Positions 32,125 through 39,311 of a stretch of 64,000 nucleotides of DNA are shown here, piece after piece. The DNA is from Adlercreutzia rubneri (GTDB lineage Bacteria; Actinomycetota; Coriobacteriia; Coriobacteriales; Eggerthellaceae). The first letter of the stretch is position 1, and each line of letters opens with the position of its first letter. Where the stretch lies: the NCBI RefSeq assembly GCF_009755265.1, contig NZ_WPOO01000003.1, forward strand, positions 1 through 64,000, in the 5' to 3' direction. The notes under the pieces were generated by a model, which saw nothing but the letters and a program-made list of their open reading frames with translations, was not told the origin of the DNA and made no database searches. Both the position numbers and the translations under genes were made by a program.

Positions 32125-33426
32125 TTATTGGGGCATTGCCACGTTCTTGGTCCAGCAGTGCACGCCGCCGCCGAACAGGTTCAGGTAGTAGGTGTCCAGC
32201 ATGACGACCTCGCGGTCGGGGAACACGCTCTTGAGCACCGCCTTAGCGCGCTCGTCCTTCTCCTTGATCCTCGGATCCATGCCCTCGTGCCAGTAGCGCT
32301 GGCCCAACACCACGTCGTTGCACACGAGGAAGTTGCAGTAGCTGCAGGAGTTGACGAAGCAGCAGTCGCCCTCGGGCCACGGGGTGCCGTCGAAGGCCAC
32401 GCCGCCGTTCTCGTCGAAGAACTGCTTCCAGCCCATGACCGTGGGGTTGTCCTGGCTACCGCGGAAGATGAGATGCTCCGGAAAGGGCATGCGCACGATC
32501 TTCAGCGGGCGGCCGTCGGGCAGCGTCTCGTTCTTGAGGATCTCGTAGGCGGCGTCGATGCGGCGCTTGTTCTCGGCGCTGATGGGGCCCTCGGCGGCTT
32601 CCTCCTCGGTCACCTCGGCCAGAAGCACCGTGTCCTCGTCCACGAAGCGGCAGTACTCATCAGCATGGGCGGCGAAGGAGCCAGGCCAAATCAGCGTGCC
32701 GTCCTCCATCTTGTCGATGGGGCCCTTGCGGATGTCGTCGTCTTCCAGCATCGGCTTGGGAATCCAGATGATCTTGTCCAGGTTCCAGACGCGCTTGTAC
32801 TCGTCCTCGATTTCTTCCTTGGTGTACTCGGGGTTGCGCTTGACCACCTCGGTGTCCTCAACGGCGATCATGACGCCCTTGCCATTGAACTCGCGGTTGC
32901 CGCCTTCGGACACCATGTCGGAGTTCACCATGTCGAAAACGTCAAGGTCGATGGCCATGTTCGCGCCGGCGCGACGGGCCAGCTGCTGGGCAGGCTCCAT
33001 CTTGTCGTTGTTGGAGTAGTTGCTCCAGCGCATGTTCACAGCCAGCGTGTTGCCCTCGTCGTCGATCATGACATCGGGGCCGTTGTCGCGGATGGACACG
33101 CTCCAGTCGTCGAACTGGGTGAAGCGGATGAAGGGGCTGAACTTCTCATCCCCGTTGTCAGCGGCGGTGTTGCGCTGACCCTCGGTATCGGGGTCGGACA
33201 CATCCACACCCGCATCGGCCAGCATCTGCTTGCAGGCCTCAAGGGAGGTCTCGCAGCCGCAGTTCACATGAACGTTCACGTGACCCAGCAGATTCTTCAC
33301 CACCTCGACGAGCACCTCACGACCCTTGTCGCCGTCCTCACCGGCGCAATAGTCGGGAAGCCAGTTGATGAACACGTCGGTCTGCGGTTCGAACTCTCCC
33401 GGGAATCGGAACTTCTCAATTTCCAC
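32125..33426 (-). CDS. agmatine deiminase-family (PAD_porph) hydrolase
   Basis: 433 residues. Guanidino-group-modifying fold with SIRDNGPDVMIDDEGNTLAV near the N-terminus, SEGGNREFNGKGVMIAVEDT, TKEEIEDEYKRVWNLDKIIW, the catalytic His in FAAHADEYCRFVDEDTVLLA, and the catalytic Cys in the last motif NLFGGGVHCWTKN. Agmatine deiminases of 330-370 residues make N-carbamoylputrescine and ammonia; this protein has about 60 extra residues in the middle, including EEAAEGPISAENKRRIDAAY. Start is GTG 33426 with AAAGGAGC. First gene of the cluster, driven by a near-consensus promoter overlapped by TetR-type operators. True substrate may be agmatine or another guanidino compound. Confidence 0.82.
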   Translation of the reverse strand: MEIEKFRFPGEFEPQTDVFINWLPDYCAGEDGDKGREVLVEVVKNLLGHVNVHVNCGCETSLEACKQMLADAGVDVSDPDTEGQRNTAADNGDEKFSPFIRFTQFDDWSVSIRDNGPDVMIDDEGNTLAVNMRWSNYSNNDKMEPAQQLARRAGANMAIDLDVFDMVNSDMVSEGGNREFNGKGVMIAVEDTEVVKRNPEYTKEEIEDEYKRVWNLDKIIWIPKPMLEDDDIRKGPIDKMEDGTLIWPGSFAAHADEYCRFVDEDTVLLAEVTEEEAAEGPISAENKRRIDAAYEILKNETLPDGRPLKIVRMPFPEHLIFRGSQDNPTVMGWKQFFDENGGVAFDGTPWPEGDCCFVNSCSYCNFLVCNDVVLGQRYWHEGMDPRIKEKDERAKAVLKSVFPDREVVMLDTYYLNLFGGGVHCWTKNVAMPQ

Positions 33427-33475
33427 TTGCTGCTCCTTTCGTCCTGCCCGCGCTCTTGCGAACGCCCCTCTTGTT

Positions 33476-33496
33476 CCTTACTTACTGTAAGTAAGG
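33476..33496. promoter_or_regulatory. 21-bp palindromic operator
   Basis: CCTTACTTAC-T-GTAAGTAAGG, perfect. It begins 4 bp downstream of the -10 of the leftward promoter, over the expected start of transcription, an ideal place for repression by the TetR protein encoded opposite. Confidence 0.75.
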
Positions 33497-33499
33497 CAA

Positions 33500-33528
33500 A
33501 CTATAGTGACCTTCCCGCTCAAAGTCAA
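33500..33528 (-). promoter_or_regulatory. promoter of the deiminase/carbamoyltransferase cluster
   Basis: Minus strand TTGACT (33523-33528), 17-bp spacer, TATAGT (33500-33505): near-consensus. Confidence 0.85.
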
Positions 33529-33537
33529 TGGATTTTT

Positions 33538-33585
33538 TTACAATGTGTAAGTTTTTTTACACGCTGTAAAGATTTCAGGTAATAT
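33538..33585 (+). promoter_or_regulatory. tetR promoter with two half-matching palindromes
   Basis: TTTACA (33556-33561), 18-bp spacer, TAATAT (33580-33585). Palindromes TTACA-ATG-TGTAA (33538-33550) and TTTACA-CGC-TGTAAA (33556-33570) overlap the -35 and share the TTAC/GTAA element with the 21-bp operator, suggesting autoregulation. Confidence 0.65.
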
Positions 33586-33646
33586 ATAGGCGATCGAAAA
33601 AGCATCGAGCGAACGAGTCTATTGGTTGCAGAGCGAGGAAAACCCC

Positions 33647-34213
33647 ATGTCAACACGAGATCAAATACTGGAAATCGCCTATCGGGCCTTCGCGGAGAAG
33701 GGCTACAACCACACCTCCATGGGAGCCATCGCCGAAGAGCTCGGCATCACGAGGCCGGCCCTCTACTACCACTTCTCTTCCAAAGAGGACCTGCTGCTGG
33801 CCACCTACGAGATGATCGACCCGCTCATCAACGTGAGCGCCGACGAAGCGCTCGGCTGCACGGAGCCCGCCGAGTTCAAGCAGGCCTTCGCGGCCCTCAT
33901 TGCGAGCATCACCAGCAATTTGCGCAACGATGAGCAGCGGGCCCGGTTCGTTGCCACCGTCGAATCGACGTCGGGGCAGATTCCGGCCATCACCGAGAGC
34001 GCCCAGGCCCAGTACGACGAGACCTGCGCCATATTCGCAACTGCGCTGGAGCATGGAAAGGCAATCGGCGCCGTTTCGGCCGATATGGACATCGATGCGG
34101 CCAAGCAGTACTTGGGCATCTTCATCTACGGCATCGGCGACATCATGCTCCGCGGCTGCAAGATCAACATGAAAGCCACCCGTGACATGGCCTTGAAAGC
34201 CATCTTCGGATAG
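33647..34213 (+). CDS. TetR-family transcriptional regulator
   Basis: 188 residues. The DNA-binding domain at 3-50 reads TRDQILEIAYRAFAEKGYNH, TSMGAIAEELGITRPALYYH, FSSKEDLL, a textbook TetR helix-turn-helix; the rest is an all-helical ligand domain with little conservation. ATG 33647 is chosen for GAGGA at 8 nt; an in-frame TTG 21 nt upstream is weaker. It is divergent from the agmatine deiminase-family gene and very likely represses it and itself through the palindromes between them; the inducer is probably the imported substrate. Confidence 0.92.
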   Translation: MSTRDQILEIAYRAFAEKGYNHTSMGAIAEELGITRPALYYHFSSKEDLLLATYEMIDPLINVSADEALGCTEPAEFKQAFAALIASITSNLRNDEQRARFVATVESTSGQIPAITESAQAQYDETCAIFATALEHGKAIGAVSADMDIDAAKQYLGIFIYGIGDIMLRGCKINMKATRDMALKAIFG

Positions 34214-34222
34214 GGTCCTTCC

Positions 34223-35515
34223 CTACTCCACGTACCCTTTCTGGAGCTTGCGGGCCAGTTGCAGGCCGCGGGCTACGAAGCCCTGGCCGTATTCCTCGCG
34301 GATCTTCCAGGCGTAGCGAGTGTGAGGGTCCTCGAACTTCAGGCGCTGGAAGGCCAGGCATTCGTGGACCGAGGTGCCGAAGTCATCGAAGAACGCTTCC
34401 ATGGCATCGATGATACGCTTGGCAGCCTTCACCACCGAGCAGGCGGTGCCGTCGGGCATGACGATCTTCACGGTCTTCAAATCGTAGTGGGCGGCGTTCT
34501 TGAAGTTTTGCACGGCCTGCACCTGGTCCTTCACCGTGAGGTTCGCCGGCGCTTGGGCGGCGGCCCATACCAAAAACAGCTGGCTGAACAGCACGTCGCG
34601 CTCGTCGATACCGGAACGGACGAGCGGGTTCAAGTCCACCATGCGCAGCTCGATGTGGCTGATGCCCTCTTTTAAGCCCTCCAGGCTGTAGGGGCCGAAG
34701 TTTTTCAGCCGGATGGGGTAATAGAGCTCGGAGGGGTAGCGAATCATGCCGCTGTCGATGTAGGACTGGATGGAATCGGCGTAGGCCGCCGCACTCGTAT
34801 AATCGAGAATGGGCGCGAAGAAGTTCCAGTAACCGAGCTCCGAACAGCGTACGGTGGCCAGGCCCTGGAAGAGGTCGCCGCCGATGCGGCCCTTCTCCAC
34901 GAAGGAGGAGTCGCACACCGGGCTCGCGGCCATGACCGCGGTGAGAATCCAACTGTAGGCCACGCAGTTCTCGGCCAGGCGCACGTAGAACTGGTCGCGG
35001 TAGGCCTCGAAAATGGCGGGGGCGTCGGGACTCTCCGCGCGGGCGAGCTCGTAGTCGGCACGCAGCAGCGCCTCGCCGAAAGAGTAGTTCAGGTGAATGC
35101 CGGAAAAGGCCATCTTGTAGCGGCCGTAGCGGTCGGAGAGGTACTCGCGGTATTCCGTCTTGCCGGCATCGTCGCCGAAGTACTGGGCGATGGGGATGTC
35201 CTTCTCGTTCAGGATATAGGGCGGGTTCGAGAAGGGCCACAAAAGCTCGCGCTCGGGCAAATTCGCGATGGCCCGCTGCACGAGGCCGTTGTAGTGCTCC
35301 AGCGATTGGATCGCCTCGGCCGGCGTGGCGCACACCGGCGTGTTCACTTCCACCTGGTTCTCGGAGAAATCGCGCACGATGTGCACGTCGTCGGCGAAGT
35401 CGGCCGGCGTATGGGCGAGAAAGCCGCCGCCGTCGATGCGCAGCGACTCTTTCTCCAGGCCGAAGCCGCCCTCCAGCAAGTGGGCGCGAACTGATTCATC
35501 GTGGGCGTGCAGCAT
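34223..35515 (-). CDS. gshA: glutamate-cysteine ligase
   Basis: 430 residues. GGFGLEKESLRIDGGGFLAH is the N-terminal glutamate/ATP-binding motif, followed by DFSENQVEVNTPVCATPAEA, AFSGIHLNYSFGEALL, YYPIRLKNFG and SHIELRMVDLNPL. This matches the GshA domain found alone or fused to GshB in GshAB enzymes. It makes gamma-glutamylcysteine; no GshB is adjacent, so gamma-glutamylcysteine may be the end product or GshB is elsewhere. ATG 35515 is supported by GGGAGG at 6 nt; the frame continues upstream without family similarity. Convergent with tetR, only 9 bp between stops. Confidence 0.9.
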   Translation of the reverse strand: MLHAHDESVRAHLLEGGFGLEKESLRIDGGGFLAHTPADFADDVHIVRDFSENQVEVNTPVCATPAEAIQSLEHYNGLVQRAIANLPERELLWPFSNPPYILNEKDIPIAQYFGDDAGKTEYREYLSDRYGRYKMAFSGIHLNYSFGEALLRADYELARAESPDAPAIFEAYRDQFYVRLAENCVAYSWILTAVMAASPVCDSSFVEKGRIGGDLFQGLATVRCSELGYWNFFAPILDYTSAAAYADSIQSYIDSGMIRYPSELYYPIRLKNFGPYSLEGLKEGISHIELRMVDLNPLVRSGIDERDVLFSQLFLVWAAAQAPANLTVKDQVQAVQNFKNAAHYDLKTVKIVMPDGTACSVVKAAKRIIDAMEAFFDDFGTSVHECLAFQRLKFEDPHTRYAWKIREEYGQGFVARGLQLARKLQKGYVE

Positions 35516-35711
35516 GATGGCCTCCCGAAATGCGTCGGGCGTCGACGCGGCGCCCTGAAGCGGCGGCCATGCGGTCCCGCTTTCCCTGATGTTCGCGGTT
35601 AAGTTTACCAGTTGCGACTTCTCTCTCGCGAAATACCATCGCATCGCTACGAATCTGCAATCTGCAATCTGGACATCGAATGCAGCCCCGTTTCCGCATC
35701 CCGATTGCTCA

Positions 35712-35740
35712 TTGACCGAAATCGTCCGGAACGGTAAACT
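35712..35740 (+). promoter_or_regulatory. tRNA promoter
   Basis: TTGACC (35712-35717), 17-bp spacer, TAAACT (35735-35740), about 20 bp before tRNA-Lys. Nothing else is recognised in 35516-35711. Confidence 0.8.
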
Positions 35741-35760
35741 AAGCGCTTGCGTGAAGAAGT

Positions 35761-35836
35761 GGGCCTTTAGCTCAGTTGGTAGAGCAGGGGACTTTTAATC
35801 CCAAGGTCGCGGGTTCGATCCCCGCAGGGCCCACCA
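35761..35836 (+). tRNA. tRNA-Lys (TTT)
   Basis: 76 nt with encoded CCA. Acceptor GGGCCTT pairs with AGGGCCC (one G-T pair), D-arm GCTC...GAGC, anticodon loop CTTTTAA giving anticodon TTT, T-arm GCGGG-TTCGATC-CCCGC. Confidence 0.96.
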
Positions 35837-35946
35837 CTTTTCGCCTGGTCGCGCAAAGCAACCGTTGCGCATAACGCCAAGCTCTAAAGAGAAGCGTTCC
35901 CGCAGCTTCCCACGACCGGAAGGCGCGCGACCTTACGTTCTGGCAC

Positions 35947-36020
35947 TGGGGTATCGTCCAACGGCAGGACTCTGGTTTTTGGTACCAGCTACCTAGGTTC
36001 GAATCCTAGTACCCCAGCCA
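35947..36020 (+). tRNA. tRNA-Gln (TTG)
   Basis: 74 nt with encoded CCA. Acceptor TGGGGTA pairs with TACCCCA, anticodon stem CTGGT/ACCAG with loop TTTTGGT giving anticodon TTG, T-arm CTAGG-TTCGAAT-CCTAG. 110 bp after tRNA-Lys, probably the same transcript. Confidence 0.96.
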
Positions 36021-36035
36021 TTTTCCGCACAAGCA

Positions 36036-36059
36036 AGCCGCTCTCCGGAGCGGCTTTTT
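36036..36059 (+). terminator. terminator of the tRNA unit
   Basis: AGCCGCTC (36036-36043) with GAGCGGCT (36048-36055), then TTTTT. Confidence 0.85.
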
Positions 36060-36103
36060 CATTGCCTGCTGAGAGACGGAGACGCAACCGCGAGAACCCT
36101 CCC

Positions 36104-37507
36104 CTACCGTGCGCCCTTTTCGGTTTTGGCGACAACGAGGAACAGGGCCAGGGCGAGCACACCCACGACGGCCATGCAGAGGTACAGGTTCGCATACCCA
36201 ATGAGCGGGGCCACGATGCCGAGCAGGATGGGGCCGATGCCCACGCCCACGTCGAGCAGCATGTAGAAGGTGGCGTTGGCGACCGACAGGCGCGCATCGC
36301 TCGTCACGCGCACGGCCATGGCCAACCCGCACGACTGCACGGTGCCCACGCCGAAGCCGAGCAGGGCCGCAGCCCCCAGGATCATCCAGTCGTTGGCCGC
36401 GAAGGCGAGCACCACCATGCCCGCTGCGAAGGACACGAACGCCGGCACCATGACGGGATGCGGCCCCACGCGGTCGAAGGCGCGGCCGGTGAAGGGGCGC
36501 GTGACGAACATGGCCAGCGCGTACACGACGAAGAACATGCTGGCGGCCCGGGCCAGGCCGATCTCAGTGGCGTAGGGCGTGAGGAACGTGAGCAGGCTGG
36601 AATAGCCGAAGAACAGAAGGCCGCACACCACCGAGATGGGCAGTACGCCGGCTTCCACGAAACGGGCGAGCGGCGAATGCTCCACCTTGGCGGCGACCTT
36701 CTCTTCCAAATGAGTGGAAGGCACGCGCGTTGAGACGGCGGCATGCAGCGACTCTACTAGGACCTCGTCGCGGTTGGCGGCGGCGTCCTCGCGACCCTCT
36801 TCGGCGGGGGCATCCGTAACCGCACCGGCCACGGCATCGGCGGCCGCTTCCACCTCGGCCTCGGCGGCCGCTTCGCTCCCCTTCACCTTCGTGGAAGATG
36901 CGGGGCGCAGAAGCAGCGCCGCCGGAATGGAAAGAGCCACGAGCACGCTCGCCACAACGAACACCACCGGATAGCCGAAGTTGTTCGCCAGGAAAATGCC
37001 CGCAAAGGGCCCGATGGCGCTGCCAAGGGTGATGGACAGCATAAAGTACCCGATGCCCTCGCCCTTGCGCTCCGGGGGCACCACGCTCGTGATCACCGTG
37101 GCGATGGTGGTGGAGCACACGCCGTAGGAGAACCCGTGGGCGAGGCGCACGCCGATAAGGGCGCCCACCGGCTCGTTCAGCAAGTACAGCGCCGAGAGCG
37201 CCACCTCCGCGATGCATCCGGCAACGAGCAGGGGCATGCGCCCAAAGCGCTCCATCATCGGCGCGGCGGCAAAGCGCGAGAACAGCGTGCCCACGATGAA
37301 GGCGCTGGCGCAGAAGGCGGCCACGGCGGCCGGCGCTTGGTGCACCGTGAGTGCATAGGCGGTCATGACCACCATGAGCATGAAGTAGTTGCCGGCAATA
37401 AAGAAGTTCAGGAAGGTGCCGGCGACGAAGTTCCGCGTCCAAAGGGGCGCAGGTGCGGGCCTTTCGCAACGAGACGCGGGGACGACCTTGGCAGCAGACG
37501 AGACCAT
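36104..37507 (-). CDS. MFS transporter with long central loop
   Basis: 467 residues, twelve helices. N-terminal half: VAGTFLNFFIAGNYFMLMVV, GTLFSRFAAAPMMERFGRM (motif A), HGFSYGVCSTTIATVITSVV. A cytoplasmic loop of about 75 residues (roughly 205-280) is rich in Ala, Glu and Asp, then six more helices. It resembles sugar- or drug-efflux MFS proteins; substrate unknown. The ATG at 37507 shares bases with the stop of the upstream uspA-like gene (TAATG), so translation is coupled. Confidence 0.87.
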   Translation of the reverse strand: MVSSAAKVVPASRCERPAPAPLWTRNFVAGTFLNFFIAGNYFMLMVVMTAYALTVHQAPAAVAAFCASAFIVGTLFSRFAAAPMMERFGRMPLLVAGCIAEVALSALYLLNEPVGALIGVRLAHGFSYGVCSTTIATVITSVVPPERKGEGIGYFMLSITLGSAIGPFAGIFLANNFGYPVVFVVASVLVALSIPAALLLRPASSTKVKGSEAAAEAEVEAAADAVAGAVTDAPAEEGREDAAANRDEVLVESLHAAVSTRVPSTHLEEKVAAKVEHSPLARFVEAGVLPISVVCGLLFFGYSSLLTFLTPYATEIGLARAASMFFVVYALAMFVTRPFTGRAFDRVGPHPVMVPAFVSFAAGMVVLAFAANDWMILGAAALLGFGVGTVQSCGLAMAVRVTSDARLSVANATFYMLLDVGVGIGPILLGIVAPLIGYANLYLCMAVVGVLALALFLVVAKTEKGAR

Positions 37508-37938
37508 TAGCGGCAATCGCCCTCTTTCGCGATGAGCACCGTCATGGGCGACTCCTTGGTGACGGCATAGCTCACGGAACCCAAAAAGCCCTTCACGCCG
37601 CCTTGGCCGCGACTGCCCATGATGATGAGATCGCAGCCCTCCTCCTTCGCGCAATTCACGATGAGGTCGGCCGGGGACGTGCCCTTGAGCACCTTCACCT
37701 CCGTGGGGTTCACCATGTCGGCGGCGATGGCCTCCAACTCCTCGCGGATGGCCATGGCGTCGTCCACCATGACGGTATCCATGCCGGCAGCGGCCGAGCC
37801 CGAGGAGAACAGGCGCATCACATGGACGAGCACCACTTCCACCGCCGGGTTCTGGGCGGCGATCTCGCGCATCACCTCCAACGCGCGATGAGAGGGAGCG
37901 CTGCCGTCATAGGCTACGAGAATCTTCTTGCACCACAT
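37507..37938 (-). CDS. universal stress protein, UspA family
   Basis: 143 residues. KKILVAYDGSAPSHRALEVM is the N-terminal beta-alpha unit and GSRGQGGVKGFLGSVSYAVT carries the ATP-binding G-2x-G-9x-G-(S/T) motif, so it should be the nucleotide-binding type. Cytoplasmic, dimeric, stress-associated. Coupled to the following MFS gene by a TAATG overlap, suggesting it modulates or senses the transported solute. Confidence 0.9.
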   Translation of the reverse strand: MWCKKILVAYDGSAPSHRALEVMREIAAQNPAVEVVLVHVMRLFSSGSAAAGMDTVMVDDAMAIREELEAIAADMVNPTEVKVLKGTSPADLIVNCAKEEGCDLIIMGSRGQGGVKGFLGSVSYAVTKESPMTVLIAKEGDCR

Positions 37939-38067
37939 GGGCGTCCTTTCTGCTCACGTATCCGCCCCACACCTCCGCCAGGTGCCAGCGCGGCCGAATG
38001 AAGTCCACTTGCCATTGTAGACCCGCCAGCCTGCCGCCACCGATTCTTTGCAAAGTTGTTGCAATAG

Positions 38068-38100
38068 AAAAAGCCGCCCCCGTCTGACAGCGGAAGCGGC
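38068..38100 (-). terminator. terminator of the HD-domain gene
   Basis: A ten-pair stem with G-U pairs, formed on the minus strand by GCCGCTTCCG and CGGGGGCGGC (38073-38082 and 38091-38100), followed by five U. Confidence 0.75.
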
Positions 38101-38217
38101 CCCACAACACAATTATTCGAAAGCATTGCGAGGCGGGCCGCCGTGGCCGCGGCGGCTCGCCTGTTCTTTACCATAGAAGGCGTCCGGCGAAAGCCAACGA
38201 CCTTCCTCGGAAGGCCC

Positions 38218-38820
38218 CTACTCTGGCTCGACGAACGTGTCGCGGTCGGGGGCGAAGGACTGCATGGCCTCGATGGTGCGGGCGAACAGCTCGTCCAGCT
38301 CCCAACCGAGCATATCGGCGCCCGAGGCGATGACCTCACGGCTCACACCAGCGGCGAAGCGCTTGTCCTTGTACTTCTTCTTGAGCGACTTCACGTTGAA
38401 GTCCATGACCGACTTGCTCGGCCGCATGACGATGGCCGCCCCAATGAGCCCGGTCAGCTCCTCGGTGGCGAAGAGAATCTTCTCCATCTGAAGCTCCGGC
38501 TTGGGCAGATCGGTGTTGTAGTCGGAGGTGTGCGACTGAATAGCGCGAATGAGCTCCGGCGTACCACCCGCCTCCTCGATGAGCGGCGCGGCGTACAGCG
38601 TGTGCTTCTCCGGCTCGTCGTCGTGCTCTTCCCAATCCAAGTCGTGCAGAAGGCCCACGATGCCCCAGAACTCCTCGTTTTCCGGATCGTACTCGCGGGC
38701 GAAGTAGCGCATGGTCTGCTCGACGGTCTCGCCGTGCTCGATATGGAACGGATCCTTGTTGTGGGCAGCGAGCAGTTCAGCCGCTTGCTCGCGGGTCATG
38801 CCGGCGGAAAGTGCGGTCAT
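38218..38820 (-). CDS. HD-domain hydrolase
   Basis: 200 residues. PFHIEHGETVEQTMRYFARE supplies the first His, and VGLLHDLDWEEHDD the HD pair, followed by HTLYAAPLIEE and AIQSHTSDYNTD, the remaining metal-ligand positions. Fits small HD-superfamily phosphohydrolases of the YedJ/HDIG type. Substrate unknown; nucleotide or phosphoester is usual. ATG 38820 has GAGGAG. It has its own terminator and stands upstream of the uspA-like gene on the same strand. Confidence 0.85.
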   Translation of the reverse strand: MTALSAGMTREQAAELLAAHNKDPFHIEHGETVEQTMRYFAREYDPENEEFWGIVGLLHDLDWEEHDDEPEKHTLYAAPLIEEAGGTPELIRAIQSHTSDYNTDLPKPELQMEKILFATEELTGLIGAAIVMRPSKSVMDFNVKSLKKKYKDKRFAAGVSREVIASGADMLGWELDELFARTIEAMQSFAPDRDTFVEPE

Positions 38821-39221
38821 GGGCGTCTCCTCTCGTCTTGCTTGTCGCTTCCTGACACTATAACGGGGATGCACCCCCTTGCGCTATGGGGTGCGAAACA
38901 AAATTCCCTATGCCCACTTTAGTGCTCGAACAATCCACGTCCTTGTTTCGGGCAAGAATTTCGAGTTGTTAGACTCTCACTGTCGAGCAAAATGATCGTT
39001 CCGCCGTAGCATGATCCTGCTGCAGAGCAGCGACAAGGTTGCGACCTGGCCTTTTGCCCAGTTGCCTCGAGATGCGCAGTCGCCAAACCGATCGACAGAC
39101 CTGTTAGCGCGCTCCCTTATGTCTAACAACTCGAAATTATGCCCCGAAACGAGCCCCCAGGATTCCCGGGTGCCCGTTCTGGGGCAGCAATGCGAAGAGA
39201 CCAGCAGCAGGATGCTTGCAG
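38821..39221. other. intergenic region upstream of the HD gene
   Basis: About 400 bp without a gene. It contains the inverted-repeat element 38945-39150; the remaining sequence shows nothing recognisable. Confidence 0.5.
38945..39150. repeat. 206-bp element with terminal inverted repeats, copy 1
   Basis: Terminal arms of 30 bp (38945-38974 and 39121-39150) match at about 27 positions. The innermost 18 bp (AATTTCGAGTTGTTAGAC) are perfect. The interior holds no open frame. The same arm core, TTTCGAGTTGTTAG, bounds the element at 58296-58454. Confidence 0.75.
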
Positions 39222-39311
39222 CTACGCGACCCGCTTCTACGCGACCCGCTTCTACGCGACCCGCTTCTACGCGACCCGATTCTACGCGACCCGATTCTAC
39301 GCGACCCGATT
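39222..39311. repeat. six tandem 15-bp units over the cstA stop codon
   Basis: Units CTACGCGACCCGCTT (three) then CTACGCGACCCGATT (three), exactly contiguous. On the minus strand each unit reads AATCGGGTCGCGTAG or AAGCGGGTCGCGTAG; the first encodes Asn-Arg-Val-Ala-stop, the last codons of cstA. Because 15 is a multiple of three, every unit repeats an in-frame TAG. Confidence 0.95.

Noticed and set aside
32125..33426. Arginine deiminase ArcA
   Set aside because: ArcA motifs (such as the MHLDTVF type) are absent; the GGG-V-HC ending and SEGGN block place it in the agmatine deiminase/PAD_porph family.
35516..35760. N-terminal extension of GshA or a separate small gene before the tRNAs
   Set aside because: No family similarity upstream of 35515, and GGGAGG fixes the start; the rest holds only the tRNA promoter.
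39222..39311. CRISPR array
   Set aside because: Units are contiguous 15-mers with no spacers and no cas genes are present.
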